This document shows, one piece after another, positions 24,806 to 33,486 of a DNA stretch of 64,000 nucleotides (the first letter of the stretch is position 1; each line of letters opens with the position of its first letter). The DNA comes from CAZXEU01 sp965207385. Its GTDB lineage: Bacteria; Bacteroidota; Rhodothermia; Rhodothermales; Bin80. The notes beneath the pieces were generated by a model. The model was not told the origin of the DNA and searched no databases. It worked only from the letters and a program-made list of their open reading frames with translations. The position numbers and the translations under genes were made by a program. The stretch lies in NCBI GenBank assembly GCA_965207385.1, contig CBDBLZ010000020.1, forward strand, positions 1 through 64,000, read 5' to 3'.

Positions 24806-25122
24806 AAGAGCCGGTTTCGGATCATACGATACGAATTCCCGAATCCAAATGTAGCCATAAATCTTTACACTGTGGTAACATTAACACTCCGCCCCGGAAA
24901 CCGTCGCAGTCCCGTTGCCGGTCGGCGCTAATTGCGAAGGAATCCCGGCCTGGCTACGCGGTTTCGTCTGGCATTCAAAGGGAGGAATTGGCGGCCTCCA
25001 ATATGAGGCATTCCTTCGAAAAATGCTCGCCGCAATCCAGGCTGCGTCCAAGGAAACGGCAGAGCCCGTCAATCCGGCGAGCGCCGCTTTGGATGACTGA
25101 CAAGCCTGAGCGCTGCGCGAAT
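24806..25122. other. Intergenic region between susD and the TonB receptor operon
   Basis: This 317-bp gap has no credible gene. The 90 bp next to the receptor gene are AT-richer than the surroundings and carry a TACATTTG box and a GTGNTAANNTTANCAC dyad. The rest shows only weak short hairpins, such as GCATT/AATGC near 25,010-25,030, with no clear terminator for the SusC/SusD operon. Confidence 0.5.
24846..24887 (-). promoter_or_regulatory. Candidate promoter (TACATTTG) with upstream dyad
   Basis: Reading the minus strand, TACATTTG (24853-24846) fits the Bacteroidota -7 consensus TAnnTTTG and lies 40 nt before the TonB-receptor ATG. The dyad GTGGTAACATTAACAC (24872-24887) is symmetric at 12 of 16 positions (GTGNTAANNTTANCAC). 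It sits 18 bp further upstream, where the -33 element should be, and no TTG is found there. This fits a promoter that depends on a bound regulator. Confidence 0.4.
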
Positions 25123-26424
25123 TCAGCTTCCGCCAAATACCTCATCAATCGGCTTCGGGAACTGCCGAAAGATCTTGTCGCCCGGCCGGTCGTTGGGCAG
25201 CTCGTCCAGGCGGCCATGCCGGCGCATGTCCACCCACCGGTGGCCTTCCATGAACAGCGAATACATGCGCTCGTGCAGCAGGTCATCCAGCGCCGTTGCC
25301 GCCGTCAAGGTCCTTGCCGGCAGGCCGGCGGCGGCACGCACGCGGTTGATGTCCGCCTCTGCCGCGGAAAGATCCCCCGTGCCGATGTAGGCTTCGGCCC
25401 TCAGCAGCAACAATTCCTCGTTGCGCATCATGGGAAGCGGCGCAGTCGCACTTGCTGCCACCGTTACCACGAGCGCGCTGGAGAGACCGCCGCCAGAAGT
25501 CGGAGCAGGATCAAAGGACGCGTCATCCGAGCGATCGAGAATCTTCGCTGCATAGCGCAGATCGCCCGGCGAGGCCATTTCCTTTAGCTGCGGATGGGCG
25601 CGCAGTTTCACCGTTGATGCCGTGGCCACGGAAAAGAGCGGGTTCAGCTGATCGCCTGCACCGGCGCTGTAGGCGTGGTAGACACCGACATCCATGCCCG
25701 CGGCCACATCCAGAAAGGAGCCCGCAAGCGCGGAAAGCGCCGCTTCGTGGTCACCCTGGTAGATGGCCACGCGCGCCCGGAGACCGCGGTTGAAACCGGC
25801 AAACGTGCCCGGCGCGTCAAAGCCTGCAAAGCCGGCAGAGAGCTGGAATGGGAAGGCACTGCCTGCGGACTGCAGGCTCTCGTATCCAGCATCCAGCAGC
25901 TGCTCTATCCTGTCGTATGCCTCGTCCGCCGATACAAACGGCACGTCCTCCGCCCCCGAGACATCAAGCTTGATACCGTTGTCCCCCAGGTAGTTGAGGT
26001 TCAGCAGCAACTGGTAGGCGACAAGCGTGGAACAGAACCCGGCTGTGGCAGAAAGTGCAGACCCGGCGAGCTCCGCCTCTGCCCTGTCCAGGAGTGTCAT
26101 CAGGTTGCGGACCGCGCGGTAGCGCGCACTCCACGGCCGAAGCAAAATGAAGCCTCCCGGATCCAGCGGACCGACAATAAGCTCGTCAACCCAGCGCGGA
26201 TCAGCGGCATCCATGTTGTATGCCTCCCGGCCGAGACCCGCCGATGCCGCAAGGTAGACAAACAGGTCCGTGCGCAGGCTGCCCTCCACGCCGGAAACCA
26301 GGCTCTGCAGCGACACGTCGGCGGAGTTGGGCGCATTCGGATCGGTGACCTCCAGCGAATCGCAGGCGGCGAACCAGAGAACGAACGCGGTGGCAAGGAA
26401 GGCAGCGGCCGACAGCTTGTGCAT
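25123..26424 (-). CDS. SusD/RagB-like surface lipoprotein
   Basis: A 433-residue protein from the ATG at 26424, which gives a lipoprotein signal (LWFAAC). It is mostly helical with TPR-like pairs. The C-terminus holds the SusD family pattern: PMMRNEELLLLRAEAYIGTGD, then INRVRAAAGLP, then ERMYSLFMEGHRWVDMRRHG and a FPKPIDEV ending. SusD proteins form a lid on the partner SusC channel and help capture oligosaccharides, peptides or similar ligands. The gene starts 28 bp after the SusC stop, so they form one pair. No adjacent hydrolase reveals the substrate. Confidence 0.9.
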   Translation of the reverse strand: MHKLSAAAFLATAFVLWFAACDSLEVTDPNAPNSADVSLQSLVSGVEGSLRTDLFVYLAASAGLGREAYNMDAADPRWVDELIVGPLDPGGFILLRPWSARYRAVRNLMTLLDRAEAELAGSALSATAGFCSTLVAYQLLLNLNYLGDNGIKLDVSGAEDVPFVSADEAYDRIEQLLDAGYESLQSAGSAFPFQLSAGFAGFDAPGTFAGFNRGLRARVAIYQGDHEAALSALAGSFLDVAAGMDVGVYHAYSAGAGDQLNPLFSVATASTVKLRAHPQLKEMASPGDLRYAAKILDRSDDASFDPAPTSGGGLSSALVVTVAASATAPLPMMRNEELLLLRAEAYIGTGDLSAAEADINRVRAAAGLPARTLTAATALDDLLHERMYSLFMEGHRWVDMRRHGRLDELPNDRPGDKIFRQFPKPIDEVFGGS

Positions 26425-26452
26425 AACGCGATAGTCCGTGGATCTGCAGATT

Positions 26453-29389
26453 CTAGAAGCCAACCGAAACCTTGAAGTAATAATGCCGGGCAGACGGAAA
26501 CGGCAGCGTATCCACCGAGCGTCCGATAGCCACGTTGCCAAACTGGCTGACTTCCGGATCGTAGCCGGAATACGGCGTAAAGACCAGCAGATTGCGTCCG
26601 GATAGCCCGATCTCCAGGCTGCTGACCGAGGAGCCGAACCAGCCTTGCACCAGATTCTGGGGCACGCTGTATTGCAGACTTACTTCGCGAAGCTTGACAT
26701 ACGTGCCGTCTTCGACATACCGCTCACCCGGGCTCTCTATAGCCAGTCGAGCCTGGCCGGAAGGCATGTCCAGATCAGGAGATGTCCCTCCAATATCAGA
26801 AAGGAATCTTCCCAGATTGATGACGTCACCGCCCTGCTTCCAGTCCCAGAGGAAGCTGAGATGCAGGTCCTTTGCGCGCAGGGAGCTGCTCCACGAAAGC
26901 GTAAAATCCGGCGTCTCGTCGCCGTATGCCGTCTTGACACCTTGCGGATTCAGGCCGACAATCGTGGTGGGCGAGCTGCCTTCCCTGATTTCGTACTGCC
27001 CCAGGGAAAGCGCAAAGCCGCCCAATTCAAACGTGTCCACGTCCAGGCGCGTAATGCGGGAGCTGTGCTGGCCGAAATTGAACCGCGTCTGCCATCTGAG
27101 ACCTGGTCTGAGCACCGGCGTCAGGCTAAGTGAAAGCTCGTAGCCGCGCGTGCGCATGTTCCCCGCGTTGATGAACTGGGAAACGTAGCCGGAAGAAGGC
27201 GGAAGGCTGTTTTCCAGAATCAGGTCCCTGATGTCCTGGTTGTAGAACGTCGCTTCCAGGAATGCCCTCTCGTCCAGAAGGCCGATGTCAAAGCCTGCCT
27301 CCAGCTCCTGCGTGATCTCCGGCTCAATATCCGGATTGCCCAGCCTCGACGGCGCCGATACGCCACCCAGGCCCGCGATATTCTCCGGCACCAGCGACGT
27401 GAACCTTGCCGCAAAAAGCGGCAGGTTTCCCGTGCGACCAAAGGCTGCGCGCAGCTTCATGGCGCTCGCCATAAAGCGCCCCGGATTCCAGAACCCGTAT
27501 TCCGACAGCTGCACGGAGGCCGATACCTTCGGATACAGATAGTACCGGTCGGGATTCCCGTTGCGGCTGCTGGCATCCGCCCGCAGTCCGGCCGTCACGT
27601 AGATGCGTCCTCCGATGTCCACTTCCTCCTGAGCGAAGAATCCCCGTTCCCGCTGCCGCAGTCGATCCTGCAATCCGTCAAGGCTGGAGGCCTGATCAAT
27701 GTTCTGCTGCGTCTCCACCAGTCCCCGGGCAATCACACTGATCGAATTCCGGTCGCGTTCCTCGTATTGATAGCCGAGCGATGTATTGAGAAGCGTGCCT
27801 GCGCCCCACTGCCAGCGGTGCACCGCGCTGAGTGCGTAGTTGGTGCTCAGGCTCGTGGTCTCTCCGGCCACGGAGATGCCCCGGAACGCGGCATCCTTGG
27901 CCCTTTCAAACTGCAGTGTGGGCGGAGAGACTACCGTGTGCTCCGCCGAATAGAAGTCTGCTCCGCCCTGGAGGTTCAAGTCCATGACCGCGGTACGGGA
28001 CGAGTACAGATTGAAGTCGATGCGGCCCGAGCCCACCACGCGGTGCACGAGTTCGTTGTTCGTCAGTGCCTCAACCGTATGCAGGGGATTGGAACCCGCC
28101 GGGCCGTCAGGATACGCGCTGCCGACAGGGCGCAAATCGATGAACGGCAGCGTAAAGGCCTGCGCAAAGCCAAGCGTGGTGCTGCCCTGGTTCTCATTGC
28201 CGGTAATGCTTCGATCGCTTTCTGACCGAACGATATTGGTACTGGCCTGCACGGAAAGCCGCCTGCCAAACCGATGTTCGACGTTAATGCGGCCCGAGAC
28301 CTTGTCAAAGCCGGTATTGTTGACAATGCCGCCTTCGCTGAGCGCCAGGGCACTCACGTAGAAGCGTGTCTCTTCCGTGCCTCCGGATACGCTGGCAACC
28401 GTTTCTCGCAGGAAGCCGGTGTTGCCGTATAGCAAATCCTCGTAGTCGATGTTGCCGTTTTCCCTGAGCAGCGCCGCTCCACCGTCCATGACCGCTTCCG
28501 CAGTCTCTTCCGTGAACCGACGAAAACCGATACGCTTCAGGATCCGGGAGGCGCCCAGCTGCTGGGAGACCTGAATGCGGGTCCTGCCCGGCAGACCGCG
28601 TTTCGTGGTGATTATCACTACGCCATTGGTGGCCTTGGAGCCGTAGATCGCAGAGGCACTGGCACCCTTTAGCACTTCGATGTTGGCAATATCGTTGGGA
28701 TTGATATCCGCTATGCGGTTCGAGGGCTGGCCCTGGGGACTCGCGCTGCCGGCGACCGTGGCCGCCGTCACGACATCAATGCCGCTCTGGACGGCCGAGT
28801 TGTCCAAAATGACTCCGTCAATGACATAGAGCGGCTGGGTGTCACCGGTGATGGTAGACGTGCCGCGAAGATTGACGTTTATGCCCCCGCCCGGCGCACC
28901 CGTGTTCTGGCTTATGTAGAGCCCGGCGATCTTTCCGCCCAGTGCCCGTTCAAGCGTCTGTGCCGGCGCCGGGATGAGATCCTCCGCTGAAACCGTGCCT
29001 ACGGCATGAGCCAGCGCACTACGCTTCACGCTGGTCGCCACACCGGTTACCACCACCTCTTCCAGGCCCAGGATATCTTCCCGGAGCTGAACGTCCAGGA
29101 CCGCCTCACCGCTCCAGGCTATCTCCTCCGACCGGTAGCCCAGAAATGAGTAGACGAGCGTACCCTCGGCCGCCGCCAGCACAAGCTGGTAAGTACCGTC
29201 CTCTGCGGTGGCCGTGCCCGTCGTCGTTCCCTTGAGGAGTATACCCGCTCCGGCAAGCGGCGCACCCGTCTCCGCGTCCGTTACCCTGCCGGAAACGCCC
29301 TGGCCGGCCGCAATCCCGGGGGCTACAAGAGCAAGTGCAACACTCCAGAGGGCGCAGTAGCGCATGGACCTAGTCCGAGTCAGCTGCAT
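26453..29389 (-). CDS. SusC/RagA-like TonB-linked outer-membrane protein
   Basis: A ~978-residue receptor with a signal peptide (ending GIAAGQG) and a carboxypeptidase-regulatory-like domain (VSGRVTDAETGAPLAGAGILLKG). The SusC hallmark plug follows, with LYVIDGVILD, SNRIADINPNDIANIEVLKGASASAIYGSKATNGVVIITTK, and then a long barrel ending in YYFKVSVGF. It pairs with the SusD gene 28 bp downstream. The start at 29389 is chosen for a compact signal peptide; 29365 is also possible and 29440 would add an unlikely N-terminus. It imports an unknown nutrient with TonB energy. Confidence 0.92.
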   Translation of the reverse strand: MQLTRTRSMRYCALWSVALALVAPGIAAGQGVSGRVTDAETGAPLAGAGILLKGTTTGTATAEDGTYQLVLAAAEGTLVYSFLGYRSEEIAWSGEAVLDVQLREDILGLEEVVVTGVATSVKRSALAHAVGTVSAEDLIPAPAQTLERALGGKIAGLYISQNTGAPGGGINVNLRGTSTITGDTQPLYVIDGVILDNSAVQSGIDVVTAATVAGSASPQGQPSNRIADINPNDIANIEVLKGASASAIYGSKATNGVVIITTKRGLPGRTRIQVSQQLGASRILKRIGFRRFTEETAEAVMDGGAALLRENGNIDYEDLLYGNTGFLRETVASVSGGTEETRFYVSALALSEGGIVNNTGFDKVSGRINVEHRFGRRLSVQASTNIVRSESDRSITGNENQGSTTLGFAQAFTLPFIDLRPVGSAYPDGPAGSNPLHTVEALTNNELVHRVVGSGRIDFNLYSSRTAVMDLNLQGGADFYSAEHTVVSPPTLQFERAKDAAFRGISVAGETTSLSTNYALSAVHRWQWGAGTLLNTSLGYQYEERDRNSISVIARGLVETQQNIDQASSLDGLQDRLRQRERGFFAQEEVDIGGRIYVTAGLRADASSRNGNPDRYYLYPKVSASVQLSEYGFWNPGRFMASAMKLRAAFGRTGNLPLFAARFTSLVPENIAGLGGVSAPSRLGNPDIEPEITQELEAGFDIGLLDERAFLEATFYNQDIRDLILENSLPPSSGYVSQFINAGNMRTRGYELSLSLTPVLRPGLRWQTRFNFGQHSSRITRLDVDTFELGGFALSLGQYEIREGSSPTTIVGLNPQGVKTAYGDETPDFTLSWSSSLRAKDLHLSFLWDWKQGGDVINLGRFLSDIGGTSPDLDMPSGQARLAIESPGERYVEDGTYVKLREVSLQYSVPQNLVQGWFGSSVSSLEIGLSGRNLLVFTPYSGYDPEVSQFGNVAIGRSVDTLPFPSARHYYFKVSVGF

Positions 29390-29476
29390 CCATACATTGA
29401 ATATACTTGGTTGACGCGAAAGTAACGCCCGGGCGGGCAATCGCTGCGCAAATTCCCATCACGAAGCGCAGCCCCG

Positions 29477-29484
29477 TATATTTG
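29477..29484 (+). promoter_or_regulatory. Candidate xseA promoter -7 element
   Basis: TATATTTG matches TAnnTTTG and lies 28 nt before the xseA ATG, which would give a leader of about 20 nt. No matching TTTG is seen at the -33 position, so this is a weak call. Confidence 0.35.
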
Positions 29485-29512
29485 CGCCACCGAAACCGGT
29501 CATTTCGTTTTC

Positions 29513-30730
29513 ATGCCTGAAGTTTACAATGTCGCCGGGCTCGTCAGCCGGCTTCGCAGGCAGGTAGAGGAGGTCGGCGACAGCCTCTGGGTAAAGGGCG
29601 AGGTATCGTACTTCAAGTCGTACGGCCACTGGTATTTCAGTATCAAGGACGAAGAGGCCCGCCTGGACTGCGTAATGTGGAAGTCGCTCACCGGCCGGGT
29701 AGGCTTCACGCCGGAGACCGGAATGCTGGTGCTGCTCCAGGGCATGCCTACCGTGTACGTGAAGGAAGGCCGTCTGCAACTGGTGGTGCAGCAAGCGATG
29801 CCGGCGGGCGAAGGTGCGCTCCACAAGGCATTCGAGGCCCTGAAGGGACGACTGGAGCGAGAGGGGCTGTTTGCCCCCGCACGCAAGCGAGCCCTTCCGC
29901 GGTTTCCGGCCGTTATCGGCGTGGTGACCAGCGGCGAAAGCGCCGCCTACAGGGACATCATCAAGGTACTCGGCCAGCGGTTTCCCGTAGCCCGCATCGC
30001 GCTTCGCTCCGTACGCGTGCAGGGACCGCGTGCCGCGGCCGAGATTGCCGGTGCCATCGACGAATTCAGCGGCCTGGCGGCAACGCACCCGGATCGCCCG
30101 GACGTGCTCATCGTCGGCCGCGGAGGCGGCGCCGTAGAGGACTTGTGGGCATTCAACGAGGAAGTGGTGGCGCGTGCGCTCTTTGCCTGCACGGTACCGA
30201 CCATTACCGGGATCGGCCACGAGACGGATGTGTCCATCGCCGACTATGTGGCAGATTGCAGAGCTTCCACGCCAAGCAACGCCGCGGAACTTGCAGTTCC
30301 GGCAGCGGATCAGATCACGCGACGCATCCGCGAAATGGCTCAGGCTATGCACGCCAGCATGCGCTCGCGCATCCGCGCGCGGCAGCTGCACGTGCGAGCG
30401 GTCGTGGATTCCAGCCGCTTTGCCCGCCCTGTCAGACGCCTGAATGATGCCAGACAGGACCTGGACAGGCTCGTGGAACGACTGGCTGCCGGGATCCGGC
30501 ACCGCCTCCAGAGCACTAGAAGCAAGGTGACAATCCTGGAGGGCCGCCTCGGAACACTCGATCCGCGTCGCGCATCCAATCGTGGCTATGTACGCGTCGA
30601 ACGGGAGGGCCGGCGCATCCGCAGGGCTGTTGAGTTGTATACCGGCGACGAAATAGGGCTGAGGTTCGTGGACGGAGAGGTTTCGGCAAGAGTACTTGAG
30701 GCACTGCGAAGTGCCACGGCAACTTCCTGA
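29513..30730 (+). CDS. xseA: Exodeoxyribonuclease VII large subunit
   Basis: A 405-residue XseA homologue. It has the N-terminal OB-fold (YNVAGLVSRLRRQVEEVGDSLWVKGEVS...WYFSIKDEEA), the catalytic domain with VVTSGESAAYRDI, PDVLIVGRGGG and TITGIGHETDVSIADYVAD...STPSNAAEL, and a C-terminal coiled coil. With XseB it degrades single-stranded DNA to oligonucleotides. The small subunit gene is 2 kb downstream (32741) rather than adjacent, separated by a YjbQ-family gene and an opposing SDR gene. The length is normal for the family. Confidence 0.95.
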   Translation: MPEVYNVAGLVSRLRRQVEEVGDSLWVKGEVSYFKSYGHWYFSIKDEEARLDCVMWKSLTGRVGFTPETGMLVLLQGMPTVYVKEGRLQLVVQQAMPAGEGALHKAFEALKGRLEREGLFAPARKRALPRFPAVIGVVTSGESAAYRDIIKVLGQRFPVARIALRSVRVQGPRAAAEIAGAIDEFSGLAATHPDRPDVLIVGRGGGAVEDLWAFNEEVVARALFACTVPTITGIGHETDVSIADYVADCRASTPSNAAELAVPAADQITRRIREMAQAMHASMRSRIRARQLHVRAVVDSSRFARPVRRLNDARQDLDRLVERLAAGIRHRLQSTRSKVTILEGRLGTLDPRRASNRGYVRVEREGRRIRRAVELYTGDEIGLRFVDGEVSARVLEALRSATATS

Positions 30731-30755
30731 TTCGCGGTCGGCGCGCCGCCTGCAC

Positions 30756-31865
30756 ATGAGCAAACCGACCATGCAGCATTGGCTTGAGCTGCGTCCGCAA
30801 GCGCGGCTTGACCTGATCGATGTCGCGAAGCGCGTTAGGGCAGAGACCAACGGCACGCTGGATCCCTACGCCAAGCTGCTGTTCTGCTCCATGCACACGA
30901 CGGCCGGATACCTTGACCAGGCTCTCGTGGAACGCATGCAGCACAGGCGCCAGTCTGTCAAGGACCTGGTGCGTGCCGCGCAGCGACTGTTCCCCGAGGG
31001 AGCCGCCTACTGGCACGACCGGATGAGCCTCCGCACAGAGCTTTCAGCTGACCAGAAGGACCGGGAGCCCCATAATGCGGACTCGCATCTGGCCTATATC
31101 GGTCTGGGCCTGGACAACTGCGCATCTTACGACAATCGTAGCGACATCCCCGTCTATTTTATCGATCTAGATGGCGTCGTCCACGGCACGCAGCGCAATC
31201 GCCGAACCCTTGTGGTGGGCTACAACAGCGCCGAGACCGTCGCGGAATTCACGGTGGAGGTACCCGTCGCGCGCAGTCCAATCGACACCGTTAACCTTGA
31301 CGATGCCGAGCTCGGGCTTGCCGCCAGGATTGAAGACCTGATCAGGGAGCACGGCGTAACCAGCGGCGTTGTTCGCATTGCGCTGGATGCGGCCGAAGCG
31401 GACGCGGGGCTGACCGTAAACGAATACGAGCCGCTGCTTGTGCGGAATGACCTGCCCAGCGTGCTTCGCAACCCGCTGCAGTACATGCGGGAGCAGGCCG
31501 TGAGCATCATCCGTGATCCGCTCAGCCTGCCGACCAAGGCCCGCCACTATCTGCGGCACGACCTGGTGCAGATAATCCACGAAATCCGCAGCACCATCGG
31601 CCGCAACGCTTCGCTGCTGGAGAGCCTCATACACAGGCTGGGCATAAACGTGGCGCTTCTGGACAGCGTCATAGACCGCGTGGCAACAGTACCGGCGCCG
31701 CGCTGGTTGCGCGTAGGCCGTGCCGTGTCCCTTCTGGTGGCCGAGAACGGCGGTGCAGGGCGCATGATTCGCGGACGCTACCAGAGTCCTATCCTGCTCC
31801 AGTGGCACCGTGCCCAGGGCGGCCGTCGCAAGCTCGCCGTAACGATTTGCCGGTTTGCTGGCTAG
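30756..31865 (+). CDS. YjbQ (UPF0047)-family protein with long unknown C-terminal region
   Basis: A 369-residue protein starting 26 bp after xseA. Residues ~5-165 resemble the YjbQ/UPF0047 fold: LFCSMHTTAGYLD matches the HTTA motif, NADSHLAYIGLGLDN matches the N/H ligand segment, and IDLDGVVHGTQRNRRTLVVGY is the trailing strand. Standalone YjbQ proteins are ~140 residues and some have weak thiamine-phosphate synthase activity. Here ~200 extra residues follow, first beta-rich (EFTVEVPVARSPIDTVNL) and then helical (LRHDLVQIIHEIRSTIGRNASLLESLIHRLG). I do not recognise this C-terminal part. The stop overlaps the convergent SDR stop by a shared CTAG. Confidence 0.7.
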   Translation: MSKPTMQHWLELRPQARLDLIDVAKRVRAETNGTLDPYAKLLFCSMHTTAGYLDQALVERMQHRRQSVKDLVRAAQRLFPEGAAYWHDRMSLRTELSADQKDREPHNADSHLAYIGLGLDNCASYDNRSDIPVYFIDLDGVVHGTQRNRRTLVVGYNSAETVAEFTVEVPVARSPIDTVNLDDAELGLAARIEDLIREHGVTSGVVRIALDAAEADAGLTVNEYEPLLVRNDLPSVLRNPLQYMREQAVSIIRDPLSLPTKARHYLRHDLVQIIHEIRSTIGRNASLLESLIHRLGINVALLDSVIDRVATVPAPRWLRVGRAVSLLVAENGGAGRMIRGRYQSPILLQWHRAQGGRRKLAVTICRFAG

Positions 31866-32638
31866 ATCAGCGACCGGGATTGGCCACCGTCCGCATTCAG
31901 GCAGGCCCCGGTAACCAGGCTTGCCCGGTCGGATACCAGAAAGGCGGCCACATCAGCGATCTCCTCGGCGGTGCCGAAGCGGCCAATGGGCAGATTCCGA
32001 GCCACGAACGCCCGCATCCCCTCGGGATCACTCCGTACCCGCTTGTCCCACGACCCGCCCGGGTATCGGATGGAGCCGGGTGCGAGGCTGTTGACACGGA
32101 TGCCATGCGGGGCCAGCTCGAGCGCCATGATCTTTGCCGCGCTGATAACGGCACTTTTCGTCGCATTGTATATGGAAAGTCCGGAGCCGCCCGCCTCCCG
32201 CCCGAAGATCGATGCCACGAAGAGAATCGAGCCCGAGCCCGTGCGCTTCATGGCCGCAATAGCATGGCGGCTGCACCTCAGATGCACGCGCAGGTTTATG
32301 TCAAGCACGGCTTCCCAGTCCTCGTCCGTCGTTTCCTCGAAGGCCTTGCGGCGGTTGCCACCCACGTTGTTGACGAGCACGTCCAGGCGCCCCAGACGGC
32401 TTTCGGCCTCGGCAATGAGATGCTCCGGGGCATTCTTCTGCGTCAGATCAAGAGCGATGTCATGCGCCGCAACCCCCAGTTGACGCATTTCCGAGGCGGC
32501 CTGCCCAAGCTCCTCCCGGCTGCGGGCACATACTACCAGATTGCAACCTTCCCGCGCGAGGCGCAAAGCCATGGCCCTGCCGAGCCCGCGGCTTGCGCCC
32601 GTTACTACCGCCGTCTTCCCGTTCAGGCCGAGATCCAT
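31862..32638 (-). CDS. Short-chain dehydrogenase/reductase
   Basis: A 258-residue classical SDR from ATG 32638 (MDLGLNGKTAVVTGASRGLG); longer in-frame starts only add unrelated residues. It has the NAD(P) motif TGASRGLG, VNNVGG, catalytic Ser in VASIFG and the YxxxK pair in YNATKSA, and ends LVTGACLNADGG. This is the FabG/3-oxoacyl-reductase-like branch; the substrate is unknown. It is convergent with the YjbQ-like gene and divergent from xseB across ~100 bp. Confidence 0.88.
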   Translation of the reverse strand: MDLGLNGKTAVVTGASRGLGRAMALRLAREGCNLVVCARSREELGQAASEMRQLGVAAHDIALDLTQKNAPEHLIAEAESRLGRLDVLVNNVGGNRRKAFEETTDEDWEAVLDINLRVHLRCSRHAIAAMKRTGSGSILFVASIFGREAGGSGLSIYNATKSAVISAAKIMALELAPHGIRVNSLAPGSIRYPGGSWDKRVRSDPEGMRAFVARNLPIGRFGTAEEIADVAAFLVSDRASLVTGACLNADGGQSRSLI

Positions 32639-32740
32639 TTGCAGTCGCGCTTGATGACCCGGCCAAGATACCGAAGCAGCCGATAGCAATTGCGCGGCGA
32701 ATTTCGGAAATTCCGTGTTGTTTCACGCCAGTGTGGGTCC

Positions 32741-32950
32741 ATGCCTGAGCCCCTGCCGTCGCTCGAAGAGGCATTGCAGCGCCTGGAGGCCATCGCCAGG
32801 CGACTGGATGAAGACGCGGGCACGCTTGAAGAGGCCCTGAAGGATTACGAGGAGGGAATCCACCTGGCTCGCCAGTGCCTGGAACGCTTAGATGTCGCCG
32901 AAACACACGTAGCCGAACTTCGCCAGTCCTTGCAAGGCGAGGACGACTAG
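32741..32950 (+). CDS. xseB: Exodeoxyribonuclease VII small subunit
   Basis: A 69-residue helical protein with the XseB signature PSLEEALQRLEAIARRLDEDAGTLEEALKDYEEGIHLARQCLERL. The ATG at 32741 (MPEPLPS) gives the family's usual length; the in-frame ATG at 32690 would extend into the divergent promoter region. It binds the coiled coil of XseA. It leads a run of same-strand genes (32741-36619). Confidence 0.92.
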   Translation: MPEPLPSLEEALQRLEAIARRLDEDAGTLEEALKDYEEGIHLARQCLERLDVAETHVAELRQSLQGEDD

Positions 32951-32969
32951 CCAATCGCCCGAGCCAGCC

Positions 32970-33473
32970 ATGAAACTCTTCCCCCGTTTTGCCGATTCGG
33001 CCCGCGTGTGGATATTCGCTCTCGATCACGCGCCGGACGATCCCGGCATCGTACTGAAGCCGGTCCGCGCGTTTCTGGGTACCTGGACATCCCACGGCAT
33101 CCGCGTAGCGGCGGATGCGACGCTCCTCTGGAACCGCTTCCTAGTCGTTGCCGGCAGCCGGACGGACGGCAAGGCCATTTCCGGGTGCGGCATTGACGCC
33201 CTCATGCAGGCCGTTACCCAGGCTGCGGCTTCCGAAGATATGAGGCTCCTTTCGCCGCTTGCGGTCCATTACCGGGACGATGCGGGGAGCGTCGTGAGCA
33301 CCACCCGCAAGGGATTGCGGTCGCTTGTCCGAACCGGCGTCATTGGGGACGGCACTCCGGTTTTCGATCTGAGCGTCACGACGCTCGGAGCCGTTCGCGC
33401 CGGCCATTTCGAGCGGCCATTCCGGGACAGCTGGCACGCCGGGATACCTGGGCTGGCTGTCCAGGCGGCATAG
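32970..33473 (+). CDS. Conserved small protein, function unknown
   Basis: A 167-residue protein with a FPRFADSARVWIFALD start, a TWTSHG core and an SGCGIDAL segment. This matches a Bacteroidota-type family often labelled 'ABC transporter ATPase' without any Walker motifs; none are visible here. It is probably cytoplasmic. It sits 19 bp after xseB and 13 bp before the K+ channel gene. I cannot assign a function. Confidence 0.7.
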   Translation: MKLFPRFADSARVWIFALDHAPDDPGIVLKPVRAFLGTWTSHGIRVAADATLLWNRFLVVAGSRTDGKAISGCGIDALMQAVTQAAASEDMRLLSPLAVHYRDDAGSVVSTTRKGLRSLVRTGVIGDGTPVFDLSVTTLGAVRAGHFERPFRDSWHAGIPGLAVQAA

Positions 33474-33486
33474 CCTGCCCGGCTCC

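Noticed and set aside
29426..29435. Palindrome CGCCCGGGCG upstream of the SusC gene
   Set aside because: Short GC palindromes are frequent at this base composition, and it is not clearly placed relative to a promoter.
32970..33473. Annotation as an ABC transporter ATPase
   Set aside because: The family is often so named in databases, but the sequence has no Walker A, Walker B or ABC signature motif.
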